Assembly: GCF_029892045.1 (NCBI RefSeq)
Contig: NZ_CP120368.1
Location: forward strand, 1,238,001-1,302,000
DNA from: Sinorhizobium numidicum
GTDB lineage: Bacteria > Pseudomonadota > Alphaproteobacteria > Rhizobiales > Rhizobiaceae
Direction of reading: 5' to 3'
Length of the DNA: 64,000 bases
Part shown: positions 16,988-26,060 of the stretch, piece after piece
Numbering within the stretch: position 1 is the stretch's first letter
Layout of the letters: every line of letters begins with the position of its first letter
The notes under the pieces: generated by a model
The model's input: the letters and a program-made list of their open reading frames with translations, nothing else
Databases searched by the model: none
What the model was told of the DNA's origin: nothing
Made by a program: the position numbers and the translations under genes

Positions 16988-18366
16988 GCGGCATCGGACT
17001 GATCTGGAAACCCATTGTGTTTGCGGCGCTGATGGTCATGGCTGCCTGCCTCCCCTCGGCGGCGGAAGAGGCGCCGAAATTCGACACGGGCATGATCCCG
17101 TCGCCGCATATCCTGTTCCCGACGAACGAGGCAACCGCTCTTGTCGTTCTGCTTTCGGACGAAGCGGGTTGGACGGAAAAGGAAGAGGCGGTCGCCCGGA
17201 CACTTTCCGGTGACAACGCCCTGGTCATCGGCGTCGATCTCAAAGCCTACCTGGCGTCGCTCGCCAAGGACGATGGCGACTGCGTCTACACGGTCTCGGA
17301 CATAGAATCCCTCAGCCAGCAGGTGCAGCGTGCCGCGAAGAGCAACGCCTACCGCCCGCCGATCGTCGCTGGCGTGGGTGCCGGGGGCGCCATGGCGCTG
17401 GCGATTGCGGCACAGTCTCCGGTAGCGACCATTGGCCAGACTGTCGCTGTCGACCCCAAAGAGGGAATAGGCTTGACGAAGCAACTCTGCACGCCGGCCG
17501 AGAAGGTTCGGAGGGGTGACCAGATGGTTTACGGCTTGACCGACGGACCATTGCCCGAGCCCGTGACTGTCACTTTTTCGCCTAACGCTTCCAACGAAGG
17601 CCGCGAGCATGTGGCCGCCCTCGTTGAGAAGCATCCAGATATCGAGACAGAGGATACCGATGACGACGCCTACGCCGCAGTGTCGAGTAAGCTCTCGGCG
17701 CTCTTGCAGGAGGGCGGCGAAGCCGACAATCCCTTTGGCCTCCCGCTGACGGTCCTCGATGCGAAACCCGCACGCGACACGATGGCCGTGATCTATTCCG
17801 GCGACGGCGGCTGGCGCGATATCGACAAGGAGGTCGGCAACGTGCTGCAGCAGGAGGGTGTGCCGGTCGTCGGGGTGGATTCGCTGCGTTATTTCTGGTC
17901 GGAGCGCCAGCCGCAGGCGACCGCCGACGACCTCGCCCGGATCATGACCTACTATCGCAAGCGCTGGAATGTCCGAAATGTGCTGCTGATCGGCTATTCC
18001 TTCGGTGCCGATGTTCTGCCGCGCACCTACAATCTGCTCCCGGCCGGCGATCGGGCGCTCGTGCGCCAGATCACGCTCATGGCGCTGTCGCATCAGGTTG
18101 ACTACAAGGTTTCCGTCCTTGGATGGCTGGGTGCCAAGGGCGAGGGGAATTCGGGCGACCCCCTCGACGACATCAATAAGATCGACCCCTCGCTCGTCCA
18201 GTGCATCTACGGCACCGAGGAGGAAGACGACGCCTGCCCGGATCTGAAATCGTCCGGCGCCGACGTGGTCGCGATCGACGGCGGCCATCATTTTGACGAG
18301 GACTACCCGGCTCTGACGCGCCGTGTGCTCGACGCACTCGACCGCCGCCTCGCGGCTGCGAAGTGA
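16984..18366 (+). CDS. acvB: AcvB/VirJ family lysyl-phosphatidylglycerol hydrolase
   Basis: A 460-residue periplasmic protein of the AcvB/VirJ family. The signal peptide is MSGIGLIWKPIVFAALMVMA with cleavage near PSAAEE. The C-terminal half is an alpha/beta-hydrolase with nucleophile elbow GYSFGAD (Ser339) and a late histidine in GGHHFDEDY. In Agrobacterium, AcvB hydrolyses lysyl-PG and is needed for virulence and acid tolerance. The ATG overlaps the lpiA stop; the longer frame starting upstream lies wholly inside lpiA and is rejected. Synthesis and removal of the lipid are thus encoded by one operon. Confidence 0.93.
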   Translation: MSGIGLIWKPIVFAALMVMAACLPSAAEEAPKFDTGMIPSPHILFPTNEATALVVLLSDEAGWTEKEEAVARTLSGDNALVIGVDLKAYLASLAKDDGDCVYTVSDIESLSQQVQRAAKSNAYRPPIVAGVGAGGAMALAIAAQSPVATIGQTVAVDPKEGIGLTKQLCTPAEKVRRGDQMVYGLTDGPLPEPVTVTFSPNASNEGREHVAALVEKHPDIETEDTDDDAYAAVSSKLSALLQEGGEADNPFGLPLTVLDAKPARDTMAVIYSGDGGWRDIDKEVGNVLQQEGVPVVGVDSLRYFWSERQPQATADDLARIMTYYRKRWNVRNVLLIGYSFGADVLPRTYNLLPAGDRALVRQITLMALSHQVDYKVSVLGWLGAKGEGNSGDPLDDINKIDPSLVQCIYGTEEEDDACPDLKSSGADVVAIDGGHHFDEDYPALTRRVLDALDRRLAAAK

Positions 18367-18387
18367 TCTGCGGGAGGAAACGTCGCT

Positions 18388-19053
18388 TCAGATGGCCGGC
18401 GAAATGAGTGCGCCAGACGCCTCGCCGAGCGCGTAGCTCACGGCGCGTCCATCTTTCATTTCCACTTTGCCTTCGGCCACGAGCCTCAGCGCCAGCGGAT
18501 AGATCTTGTGCTCGACGGTCAGCACGCGCGCGGCGAGTGTCTCGGCCGTATCGCCGGCAATGATCGGTACGGCGGCCTGGGCAACAATCGGCCCGTCGTC
18601 CATGCCCTCGGTCACGAAATGGACGGTGCAGCCGGCGAGCTTCATCCCCGCGTCGAGCGCACGCTGATGCGTGTGCAGCCCCGGGAAGAGCGGCAGCAGC
18701 GACGGATGGATATTCAGAATGCGGCCCCGATGGCGCTGGATGAAGGCCGAGGAAAGCAGGCGCATATAGCCGGCAAGGCAGATGATATCCGGCGCGAGCC
18801 GGTCGAGTTCGGCGAGGATTGCCGCCTCGTGCGCTTCCTTGCTGGTAAAGTCCTTGCGGACGAATGAGGATGTCGGGATGCCGAGCGCTGCCGCCTTGGC
18901 AAGTCCGCCAGCATCCGCCTTATCTGTGATGACGGCGATGATTTCGGCTGGAAAGTCCGGCTCGACCGCCGCCGTCGCCAGCGAGAGCATGTTCGAGCCG
19001 CCGCCGGAAATGAAGACGACGACCCTTTTCTTCCTGCTTACGGTGAGGCTCAT
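18388..19053 (-). CDS. purN: Phosphoribosylglycinamide formyltransferase
   Basis: The 221-residue enzyme formylates GAR with 10-formyl-THF in purine synthesis. The phosphate-binding N-terminus is [12 protein letters not shown], and the catalytic region has the conserved asparagine-histidine-aspartate set ([10 protein letters not shown], with aspartate in the later MDDGPIVAQ). The ATG at 19053 overlaps the purM stop by four bases (ATGA), so purM and purN are one operon in the usual alphaproteobacterial order. The longer upstream frame overlaps purM and is not real. Confidence 0.96.
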   Translation of the reverse strand: MSLTVSRKKRVVVFISGGGSNMLSLATAAVEPDFPAEIIAVITDKADAGGLAKAAALGIPTSSFVRKDFTSKEAHEAAILAELDRLAPDIICLAGYMRLLSSAFIQRHRGRILNIHPSLLPLFPGLHTHQRALDAGMKLAGCTVHFVTEGMDDGPIVAQAAVPIIAGDTAETLAARVLTVEHKIYPLALRLVAEGKVEMKDGRAVSYALGEASGALISPAI

Positions 19054-20120
19054 AGAGAGAGGCTGCCCTTGTAGATCGTGCCGGTTGCGCCCTCGGCGCG
19101 TGTCACCATGCGGCCGAGGGTGAAGACCGTTTCGCCTTGGCCGGTAAGAATCGCAGCAACCTTCTCGGCCTCCTCCGCCGGAACGACGGCGATCATGCCG
19201 ACGCCGCAGTTGAAGGTGCGGAGCATCTCGGTGGCGGCGACGCCGCCGGTCTTCGCCAGCCAAGAAAAGACGGCCGGCGCCTTGATGGCGTCGAGGTCGA
19301 TCTCCGCGGCGAGCTGCTTCGGCAGCACGCGCGGAATGTTCTCTGGGAAGCCGCCGCCGGTGATATGCGCGAGCGCCTTGATGGCGCCAGTCTCGCGGAT
19401 CGCCTTCAACAGCGGCTTCACATAGATGCGCGTCGGCGTCATCAAGAGGTCGGCAAGAGTGCCCTGGCCGAAGGGCGCCGGTGAGTCCCAGTTCAGGCCG
19501 GAGAGCGAAACGATTTTGCGCACCAGCGAATAGCCGTTCGAGTGAACGCCGGAGGAGGCGAGGCCGAGAATGACGTCGCCTTCGGCAATGTCGCCGGCCG
19601 GCAGGAGCTGTCCGCGCTCGGCAGCACCGACGGCAAAGCCGGCGAGGTCGTAGTCACTGCCGGCATACATGCCGGGCATTTCGGCCGTTTCCCCGCCGAT
19701 GAGAGCGCACCCCGCCTCGCGGCAGCCGGCAGCGATGCCGGCGACGATCGAAGCGCCCTGATCGGGATCGAGCTTGCCGGTGGCGAAATAGTCGAGGAAG
19801 AACAACGGTTCGGCGCCCTGGACCACGAGATCGTTGACGCACATTGCAACGAGATCGATGCCGACGGTATCGTGCTTGTTCGCATCGATGGCGATCTTGA
19901 GCTTGGTGCCGACGCCGTCGTTCGCGGCAACCAGAACCGGATCGGTGAAGCCCGCGGCCTTGAGATCGAAGAGGCCGCCGAAACCGCCGATCTCGCCGTC
20001 GGCGCCGGGACGCCGAGTGGAGCGCACATGCGGCTTGATCTTTTCCACCATCAGGTTGCCGGCATCGATGTCCACGCCCGCGTCGCTATAGGTGAGACCG
20101 TTCTTTCCCGACTGGCTCAT
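19050..20120 (-). CDS. purM: Phosphoribosylformylglycinamidine cyclo-ligase (AIR synthetase)
   Basis: The 356-residue PurM closes the imidazole ring of AIR using ATP. Typical segments are [10 protein letters not shown], the [11 protein letters not shown] block and [15 protein letters not shown]. The start [22 protein letters not shown] is the canonical N-terminus; about 30 upstream in-frame residues have no similarity to the family. It is the first gene of the purM-purN operon and is divergent from the AI-2E family transporter gene, a rhizobial arrangement. Confidence 0.97.
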   Translation of the reverse strand: MSQSGKNGLTYSDAGVDIDAGNLMVEKIKPHVRSTRRPGADGEIGGFGGLFDLKAAGFTDPVLVAANDGVGTKLKIAIDANKHDTVGIDLVAMCVNDLVVQGAEPLFFLDYFATGKLDPDQGASIVAGIAAGCREAGCALIGGETAEMPGMYAGSDYDLAGFAVGAAERGQLLPAGDIAEGDVILGLASSGVHSNGYSLVRKIVSLSGLNWDSPAPFGQGTLADLLMTPTRIYVKPLLKAIRETGAIKALAHITGGGFPENIPRVLPKQLAAEIDLDAIKAPAVFSWLAKTGGVAATEMLRTFNCGVGMIAVVPAEEAEKVAAILTGQGETVFTLGRMVTRAEGATGTIYKGSLSL

Positions 20121-20286
20121 GCTCGTTCTCCAAGGGCTCGTCGCATTTTGCGGATGCGATTGGCACGGCGGGACGAGGAGTGCAAGCCGACAGCCCCCGC
20201 CGGCCGCCATTTTTTAGCGTTTTGCCCGTATCTCGCCGTGCTTGAGTGATGAAGGGGCGATTTGTCCCGGTTTAAAAGGCGCCGGG

Positions 20287-20316
20287 CTTGACCTCTGCGC
20301 GCACCGCACCCTATCT
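20287..20316 (+). promoter_or_regulatory. Candidate sigma-70 promoter of the AI-2E permease-hdaA unit
   Basis: CTTGAC at 20287-20292 is a perfect rhizobial -35 element; CTATCT at 20311-20316 fits the -10 with an 18-base spacer. It lies about 50 bases before the start codon at 20367. Confidence 0.5.
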
Positions 20317-20366
20317 CGTCGGATGGGTGCACGGCACGCTGCGCCGGACGCGTGACGGGGAGCAAG

Positions 20367-21488
20367 ATGGATAGGCAGGTCAGCGGTATAAGTCTGCAGC
20401 GCCAGGTGATCTTCTGGTTGCTGGTGCTTGCTGCCTTCATCGTCTTCCTGATGATCTTCAGCTCGATCCTCCTGCCGTTCCTCGCTGGCATGGCGCTCGC
20501 CTATTTCCTCGATCCCGTCGCAGACCGGCTGGAGCGCCTGGGCCTCAGCCGGCTGATGGCGACGATCGTCATACTCGCCGCTTTCATCATCGTTCTCACA
20601 TTGTCGTTGATGATCATCATCCCGCTGATTTTCACCCAGGCGGCCGACTTTATCCAGAAAATGCCCGGCTACATCACCAGACTCCAGGCTTTCCTGACCG
20701 ATAGCCAAACGACGCTGCTGCCGGACTGGCTTGCGGCGCAGATGGCAGCAATCAAGCAGAATTCCGCCAAATTGCTCGAGCAGGGCGCAAGTTTCCTCGG
20801 CACGCTGTTTCAGCAGTTGTGGAACTCCGGCATGGCGCTCTTGGACATCCTCTCGCTCTTCATCATCACGCCGGTCGTCGCGTTCTACCTGTTGCTCGAC
20901 TGGGACCGCATGGTCGAAAAGGTGGATAGCTGGGTGCCGCGCGACTATGTCGATGTCGTGCGCCAGATCGCCCGCGATATGAACACGACGATCGCCGGTT
21001 TTGTCCGCGGTCAGGGTTCGCTCTGCATCATTCTCGGCGTCTATTACGCGGTCGGCCTATCGCTCGTCGGCCTCAACTTCGGCCTGCTGATCGGCCTCTT
21101 CGCAGGCATGATCAGTTTCATTCCCTATGTCGGTTCTATGGTCGGGCTCGTGCTCGCCGTCGGCGTCGCCCTCGTTCAGTTCTGGCCGGATTATATCTCT
21201 ATCCTGCTGATCCTTGCGGTCTTCTTCAGCGGCCAATTTCTCGAGGGCAACATTCTCCAGCCGAAATTGGTCGGCAAGAGCGTGGGTCTCCACCCCGTCT
21301 GGTTGATGTTCGCGCTCCTTGCCTTCGGTGCCCTCTTCGGCTTCGTCGGGCTTCTGGTCGCTGTGCCTGCGACCGCCGCGATCGGCGTGCTTGTTCGCTT
21401 CGGCATACAGCGGTACCTTGATAGTGATCTCTATCACGGGCATAGGACAGCCGCGACCAAGCAGCCGGAGGGCCGGGAACCCCGCTGA
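20367..21488 (+). CDS. AI-2E family transporter (PerM-like permease)
   Basis: The 373-residue inner membrane protein has about eight helices and belongs to the AI-2E exporter/PerM family. Conserved segments are PFLAGMALAYFLDPVADRLERLG near the N-terminus and GFVRGQGSLCIILGVYYAVGL plus LEGNILQPKLVGKSVGLHP in the second half. Members include autoinducer-2 exporters and Na+/H+ antiporters, so the substrate is not settled. ATG 20367 is chosen because GGGGAG precedes it by four bases; a GTG at 20352 is possible. hdaA begins 25 bases downstream and is likely co-transcribed, as in many alphaproteobacteria. Confidence 0.88.
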   Translation: MDRQVSGISLQRQVIFWLLVLAAFIVFLMIFSSILLPFLAGMALAYFLDPVADRLERLGLSRLMATIVILAAFIIVLTLSLMIIIPLIFTQAADFIQKMPGYITRLQAFLTDSQTTLLPDWLAAQMAAIKQNSAKLLEQGASFLGTLFQQLWNSGMALLDILSLFIITPVVAFYLLLDWDRMVEKVDSWVPRDYVDVVRQIARDMNTTIAGFVRGQGSLCIILGVYYAVGLSLVGLNFGLLIGLFAGMISFIPYVGSMVGLVLAVGVALVQFWPDYISILLILAVFFSGQFLEGNILQPKLVGKSVGLHPVWLMFALLAFGALFGFVGLLVAVPATAAIGVLVRFGIQRYLDSDLYHGHRTAATKQPEGREPR

Positions 21489-21513
21489 TCCGCGCCATTG
21501 TCCAGAGTACAGC

Positions 21514-22203
21514 ATGACAAGACTTCCGTTCGAACAATTGCCGCTCGCCTTCGACCATGATCCGGCAACCGGCCGCGAGGATCTGCTCGTCTCCGACCGG
21601 CTGAGCGCTGCCATAGCCATCGTCGATCATTGGCCCGATTGGCCGTCGCCGGTCGTCATCATCGCCGGGCCGGTCGGCTCCGGTAAGTCGCATCTCGCCA
21701 GTATCTGGCGAGAGAAGGCGGGGGCCGAGACGATCCATCCCATTGCCGGTTCGAATGCCGCCTACATCGCCGCCACCAGGCCGGTTCTCTTCGAGGATGC
21801 CGATCGCCAGGGCTTTGACGACACGGAGCTCTTTCACGTCATCAACAGCGTGCGCCAGCACGGCACCGCGCTCTTGATGACGTCGCGCCTGTGGCCGATG
21901 TCCTGGCCAGTGACGCTTCCCGACCTGCAATCGCGCCTGAAGGCTGCAACTGTCGTCGAGATCGGCGAGCCGGATGACGAGCTGTTGACGCAGGTGCTCG
22001 TCAAGCTTTTCGCCGACCGCCAGCTTTTCGTCGATGAGCGCCTCATCGCCTATATCGTTGCGCGCATGGAGCGCTCGTTGGAAGCGGCGCAGGCGATCGT
22101 GGAACGGCTGGACCGGCTGGCGCTTGCCCGCGGCACGAGGCTGACACGCGGTTTGGCTGCCGAGGTGCTGGAAGAGCTTGGAAATGCCAGTCAGCCCGAT
22201 TGA
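21514..22203 (+). CDS. hdaA: DnaA-homologous regulator of replication, HdaA
   Basis: The 229-residue protein is a short AAA+ DnaA paralogue. The N-terminal FEQLPLAFDH is a clamp-binding motif of the Q-L-x-L-x-F kind (QLPLAF), through which Hda-type proteins bind the sliding clamp. A Walker A motif GPVGSGKSHLA and a Walker B-like LFEDAD are present. In alphaproteobacteria HdaA stimulates hydrolysis of DnaA-ATP and prevents over-initiation. The earlier in-frame start lies inside the preceding gene. The ppk gene follows 64 bases later, with a PHO-box candidate in the gap. Confidence 0.88.
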   Translation: MTRLPFEQLPLAFDHDPATGREDLLVSDRLSAAIAIVDHWPDWPSPVVIIAGPVGSGKSHLASIWREKAGAETIHPIAGSNAAYIAATRPVLFEDADRQGFDDTELFHVINSVRQHGTALLMTSRLWPMSWPVTLPDLQSRLKAATVVEIGEPDDELLTQVLVKLFADRQLFVDERLIAYIVARMERSLEAAQAIVERLDRLALARGTRLTRGLAAEVLEELGNASQPD

Positions 22204-22221
22204 CTGTCACAGTTCCGTCGT
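22204..22221 (+). promoter_or_regulatory. Candidate PHO box (PhoB site) upstream of ppk
   Basis: CTGTCAC (22204-22210), AGTT, CCGTCGT (22215-22221) matches the PhoB consensus CTGTCAT-N4-CTGTCAT at 11 of 14 half-site positions with the correct 11-base period. It begins directly after the hdaA stop codon and ends 46 bases before the ppk start. Confidence 0.55.
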
Positions 22222-22267
22222 CAAAGTGGGATAGCTCGTTCAATCGGAGCAATGGGGTCTGAAGGGC

Positions 22268-24454
22268 ATGGATAGCGTGACGTCCGCAATTACCGAACAC
22301 AAGGCGCCTGCGGAGCAAATCGATCTTCTCACGAGCCCCGAGCGTTTCATCAACCGCGAATTTTCCTGGCTCCAGTTCAATCGCCGGGTGCTTGAGGAAA
22401 CGCTGAATACGGCGCATCCGCTGCTGGAGCGCGTCCGTTTCCTGTCGATCTCGGCCGCCAACCTCGACGAGTTCTTCATGGTTCGCGTGGCGGGCCTCGA
22501 AGGGCAGGTGCGCTCGGGACTTTCGCTGCGCAGCCCCGACGGCAAGACGCCGGCCGAACAGCTCGATGATATCCTCAAGGAGATCGACAATCTTCAGATG
22601 GAGCAGCAGGCTTCGCTTGCCGTTCTGCAGCAATATCTTGCGAAGGAAGACGTGCTCATCGTCCGCCCGGCATCCTTGTCGGCTCAGGACAGAAGCTGGC
22701 TCGCCAACGAATTCGACCAGTCGATTTTCCCGGTATTGACGCCGCTGTCGATCGATCCGGCGCACCCGTTCCCGTTCATTCCGAACCTCGGCTTCTCGAT
22801 CGGGTTGCAGCTCGTCAGCAAGACCGGCCGCGATCCGATGACGGCGCTTCTGCGTCTGCCGGTGGCGCTCGATCGCTTCGTCCGTTTGCCTGACGTCAAG
22901 AATGTCATTCGCTACATCACGCTCGAGGACGTGGTCAGCCAGTTCATCGATCGTCTGTTCCCCGGCTATGAGGTGCAGGGCTCGGGTACGTTCCGCATCA
23001 TCCGCGACAGCGATATCGAGGTCGAGGAAGAAGCCGAAGACCTTGTGCGCCTGTTCGAGACGGCGCTGAAGCGGCGCCGCCGCGGTTCTGTGATCCGCAT
23101 CGAGACCGATTCCGAAATGCCCGCCTCGTTGCGCCAGTTCGTCGTGCATGAGCTTGGCGTTCCGGAAAACCGCGTCGCCGTGTTGCCCGGCCTGCTTGCG
23201 CTCAACACTCTCTCCGAAATCACGAAGGCGCCGCGCGACGACCTGCGTTTCGAGCCATACAATCCGCGTTTCCCCGAGCGTGTGCGTGAGCATGCGGGCG
23301 ACTGCCTGGCCGCTATCCGCGAAAAGGACATGGTGGTCCATCACCCCTACGAGTCCTTCGACGTCGTGGTGCAATTTCTGCTGCAGGCAGCACGCGATCC
23401 GGATGTGCTCGCGATCAAGCAGACGCTCTACCGCACTTCGAACGACAGTCCGATCGTGCGCGCCTTGATCGATGCGGCCGAGGCAGGCAAATCGGTTACC
23501 GCGCTGGTCGAACTCAAGGCGCGGTTCGATGAAGAGGCGAACATCCGTTGGGCGCGCGACCTCGAGCGCGCAGGCGTCCAGGTCGTCTTCGGCTTCATCG
23601 AATTGAAGACCCACGCGAAGATGTCGATGGTCGTGCGCCGCGAGGAAGGCAAGCTCAGGACCTATTGCCACCTCGGCACCGGCAACTACCATCCGGTGAC
23701 GGCAAAGATCTATACGGACCTGTCATTCTTCACCTGCAGCCCGGTGATCGCCCACGACATCGCGAACATCTTCAATTTCATCACCGGCTATGGCGAGCCG
23801 GAAGCCGGCATGAAATTGGCAGTCTCGCCGCATACGCTGCGCCCGCGCATCCTCAAGCACGTCGAGGAAGAGATCGGCCATGCCGAGGCGGGTCGTCCGG
23901 CCGCTATCTGGATGAAGATGAATTCGCTGGTCGATCCGGAAATCATCGATGCGCTCTACAAGGCAAGCCGCGCCGGCGTGGAGATCGATCTCGTCGTGCG
24001 CGGCATCTGCTGCCTGCGTCCGCAGGTGCCGGGCCTTTCCGACAATATCCGCGTCAAGTCCATTGTCGGGCGTTTCCTTGAACATTCCCGGATATTCTGC
24101 TTCGGCAACGGACATGGGCTTCCCTCCGAGAATGCGCTTGTCTATATCGGCTCGGCGGATATGATGCCGCGCAATCTGGACCGGCGGGTCGAGACGCTCG
24201 TGCCTCTCATCAACCGGACTGTGCACGAACAGGTTCTATCGCAGATCATGCTGGGCAATCTCATCGACAACCAGCAGAGCTACGAGATTCTTCCGGACGG
24301 CACCTCGCGCCGCATGGAAGTCGGCAGGGACGCCGAGCCGTTCAATGCGCAGCATTATTTCATGACCAACCCCAGCCTCTCCGGTCGGGGTGAGGCTCTG
24401 AAGTCCAGTGCACCGAAGCTGATTGCCGGCTGGAACAGCGGCTGGCGCAAGTAA
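22268..24454 (+). CDS. ppk: Polyphosphate kinase 1
   Basis: The 728-residue PPK1 polymerises the gamma-phosphate of ATP into polyphosphate reversibly. The N-terminal domain starts at [18 protein letters not shown]; the two conserved histidines of the phospholipase D-like catalytic domains are in KTHAKM (equivalent to E. coli His435, the phosphorylated residue) and CHLGTGNYH (His454), 19 residues apart as in E. coli. Length is normal. The ppx gene starts 11 bases downstream, so synthesis and breakdown enzymes are in one transcription unit. A PHO box candidate suggests induction at low phosphate. Confidence 0.97.
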   Translation: MDSVTSAITEHKAPAEQIDLLTSPERFINREFSWLQFNRRVLEETLNTAHPLLERVRFLSISAANLDEFFMVRVAGLEGQVRSGLSLRSPDGKTPAEQLDDILKEIDNLQMEQQASLAVLQQYLAKEDVLIVRPASLSAQDRSWLANEFDQSIFPVLTPLSIDPAHPFPFIPNLGFSIGLQLVSKTGRDPMTALLRLPVALDRFVRLPDVKNVIRYITLEDVVSQFIDRLFPGYEVQGSGTFRIIRDSDIEVEEEAEDLVRLFETALKRRRRGSVIRIETDSEMPASLRQFVVHELGVPENRVAVLPGLLALNTLSEITKAPRDDLRFEPYNPRFPERVREHAGDCLAAIREKDMVVHHPYESFDVVVQFLLQAARDPDVLAIKQTLYRTSNDSPIVRALIDAAEAGKSVTALVELKARFDEEANIRWARDLERAGVQVVFGFIELKTHAKMSMVVRREEGKLRTYCHLGTGNYHPVTAKIYTDLSFFTCSPVIAHDIANIFNFITGYGEPEAGMKLAVSPHTLRPRILKHVEEEIGHAEAGRPAAIWMKMNSLVDPEIIDALYKASRAGVEIDLVVRGICCLRPQVPGLSDNIRVKSIVGRFLEHSRIFCFGNGHGLPSENALVYIGSADMMPRNLDRRVETLVPLINRTVHEQVLSQIMLGNLIDNQQSYEILPDGTSRRMEVGRDAEPFNAQHYFMTNPSLSGRGEALKSSAPKLIAGWNSGWRK

Positions 24455-24465
24455 ACTGGAATTGC

Positions 24466-25989
24466 ATGGTCGAATCTGAAGCGCAGGGGCGTCTGCCCGG
24501 CATCCGCCCGGTTTCCGTCGTGGATATCGGGTCGAACTCCATTCGTCTTGTCGTCTATGAGGGACTCAGCCGCTCGCCGGCGGTGCTTTTCAACGAGAAG
24601 GTGATGTGCGGCCTCGGCAAGGGCATCGACGCGACCGGCCGCATGGAAGAGGAAAGCGTCACCCGGGCACTGAAGGCGCTGCATCGCTTTCGTGCACTGT
24701 CCGACCAGGCGCGCGCCAGTACCATGTATGTGCTGGCGACAGCCGCCGCGCGCGAGGCCTCCAACGGCCGCTCTTTCATCGAAAAGGCCGAGGCCATTCT
24801 CGGCCAGAAGGTGCGTATCCTAAGCGGCGAGGAGGAGGCCTACTTCTCGGCCATGGGCATCGTCAGCGGCTATTACGACCCGGACGGCGTCGTCGGCGAC
24901 CTCGGCGGCGGTTCGCTCGAACTGGTCGATGTTGAAGGCAGGCACATCGGCGACGGCATAACGCTGCCGCTCGGCGGCATCCGCCTCTTCGAACACAGCA
25001 ACGGTTCCTTGCTCAAGGCGCGGACATGGGTTCGCAAGTTCATGAAGGATGCGGAGGTTCTAAAGAAAGGGGCCGGGCGCACCTTCTATGCCGTCGGCGG
25101 CACCTGGCGATCGATTGCCAAGCTTCACATGGAAACGCGCAATTACCCGCTGCACATGATGCAGGGCTATGAGCTTTCCTACGATGAAGCCATGGCGATC
25201 CTGCCGGAGGTAATCGAGCCGAAGAACATCAAGCCATCTGCCTATGCGACGATCTCCAAGAGCCGCCGCAGCCTGCTGCCTTTTGGGGCCGTGACCATGC
25301 AGGAGGCAATTTCGATCATGAAGCCCGAGCGGATCTCGTTCTCGGCGCTCGGCGTGCGCGAAGGGTATCTCTTCTCGCTGCTTTCCGAAGAGGAACGCTT
25401 GCGGGATCCGCTGCTGACAGCGGCTCACGAAATTGCGATCCTACGGGCCCGCTCCCCCGAACATGCGCGCGAACTCGCGGAGTGGACTGGCCGGATGGTG
25501 CCTTTCTTCGGCGTCGAGGAAACCGAGGAGGAGAGCCGCTACCGGCAAGCTGCCTGCCTGCTGGCAGATATCAGTTGGCGGGCTCATCCGGACTATCGCG
25601 GCCTCCAGGCCCTGAACATCATCGCCCATTCGGCCTTTTCCGGCATCACCCATGCGGGCCGAGCCTACATTGCGCTCGCCAACTATTATCGTTTCGAGGG
25701 GTTGAATGACGATGGTGCCACCGGGCCGCTTACGGGGATCACGACGCCGCGCCTGCTGGAATTGGCGAAGCTGCTGGGGGGCCTGCTGCGGGTGGCTTAT
25801 CTCTTCTCCGCATCGATGCCGGGTGTCGCGTGTCAGCTGACTTTGCGGCAATCGTCTCTTCCCGATGTCGATCTCGAATTCGTCGTCCCGGCCGCTTACT
25901 CCGGCTTCAAAGGCGAGCGCCTGGACGGTCGCCTCCAGCAACTCGGCAAGCTGACCGGAAAGAAACTCGCCTTCTATTTTGAGGAATGA
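24466..25989 (+). CDS. ppx: Exopolyphosphatase / guanosine pentaphosphatase
   Basis: A 507-residue member of the Ppx/GppA ASKHA-fold phosphatases. The two nucleotide-binding loops are VVDIGSNSIRLVVYE at the N-terminus and VVGDLGGGSLELVD near residue 145, and the catalytic glutamate lies in the ILSGEEEAYFS segment. A C-terminal HD-like helical region follows (residues about 315-500). It degrades polyphosphate from the end and may also hydrolyse pppGpp. It is directly downstream of ppk, and a GC-rich hairpin follows. Confidence 0.95.
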   Translation: MVESEAQGRLPGIRPVSVVDIGSNSIRLVVYEGLSRSPAVLFNEKVMCGLGKGIDATGRMEEESVTRALKALHRFRALSDQARASTMYVLATAAAREASNGRSFIEKAEAILGQKVRILSGEEEAYFSAMGIVSGYYDPDGVVGDLGGGSLELVDVEGRHIGDGITLPLGGIRLFEHSNGSLLKARTWVRKFMKDAEVLKKGAGRTFYAVGGTWRSIAKLHMETRNYPLHMMQGYELSYDEAMAILPEVIEPKNIKPSAYATISKSRRSLLPFGAVTMQEAISIMKPERISFSALGVREGYLFSLLSEEERLRDPLLTAAHEIAILRARSPEHARELAEWTGRMVPFFGVEETEEESRYRQAACLLADISWRAHPDYRGLQALNIIAHSAFSGITHAGRAYIALANYYRFEGLNDDGATGPLTGITTPRLLELAKLLGGLLRVAYLFSASMPGVACQLTLRQSSLPDVDLEFVVPAAYSGFKGERLDGRLQQLGKLTGKKLAFYFEE

Positions 25990-26028
25990 CCGCCTCAGAC
26001 AGGAACGGACTGCCTGCGTGAAGGAAAT

Positions 26029-26056
26029 GCGGCCGCACCGATCGCGCGGCCGCGTT
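26029..26056. terminator. Probable hairpin terminator between convergent ppx and phytase-like gene
   Basis: GCGGCCGC occurs at 26029-26036 and 26046-26053, forming an eight-base GC stem with a nine-base loop, followed by GTTT. The T run is weak, so termination may be inefficient. Confidence 0.55.
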
Positions 26057-26060
26057 TCTG

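Noticed and set aside
22043..23692. 549-codon minus-strand reading frame opposite hdaA and ppk
   Set aside because: It crosses two well-supported plus-strand genes and has no recognisable domain or ribosome-binding site.
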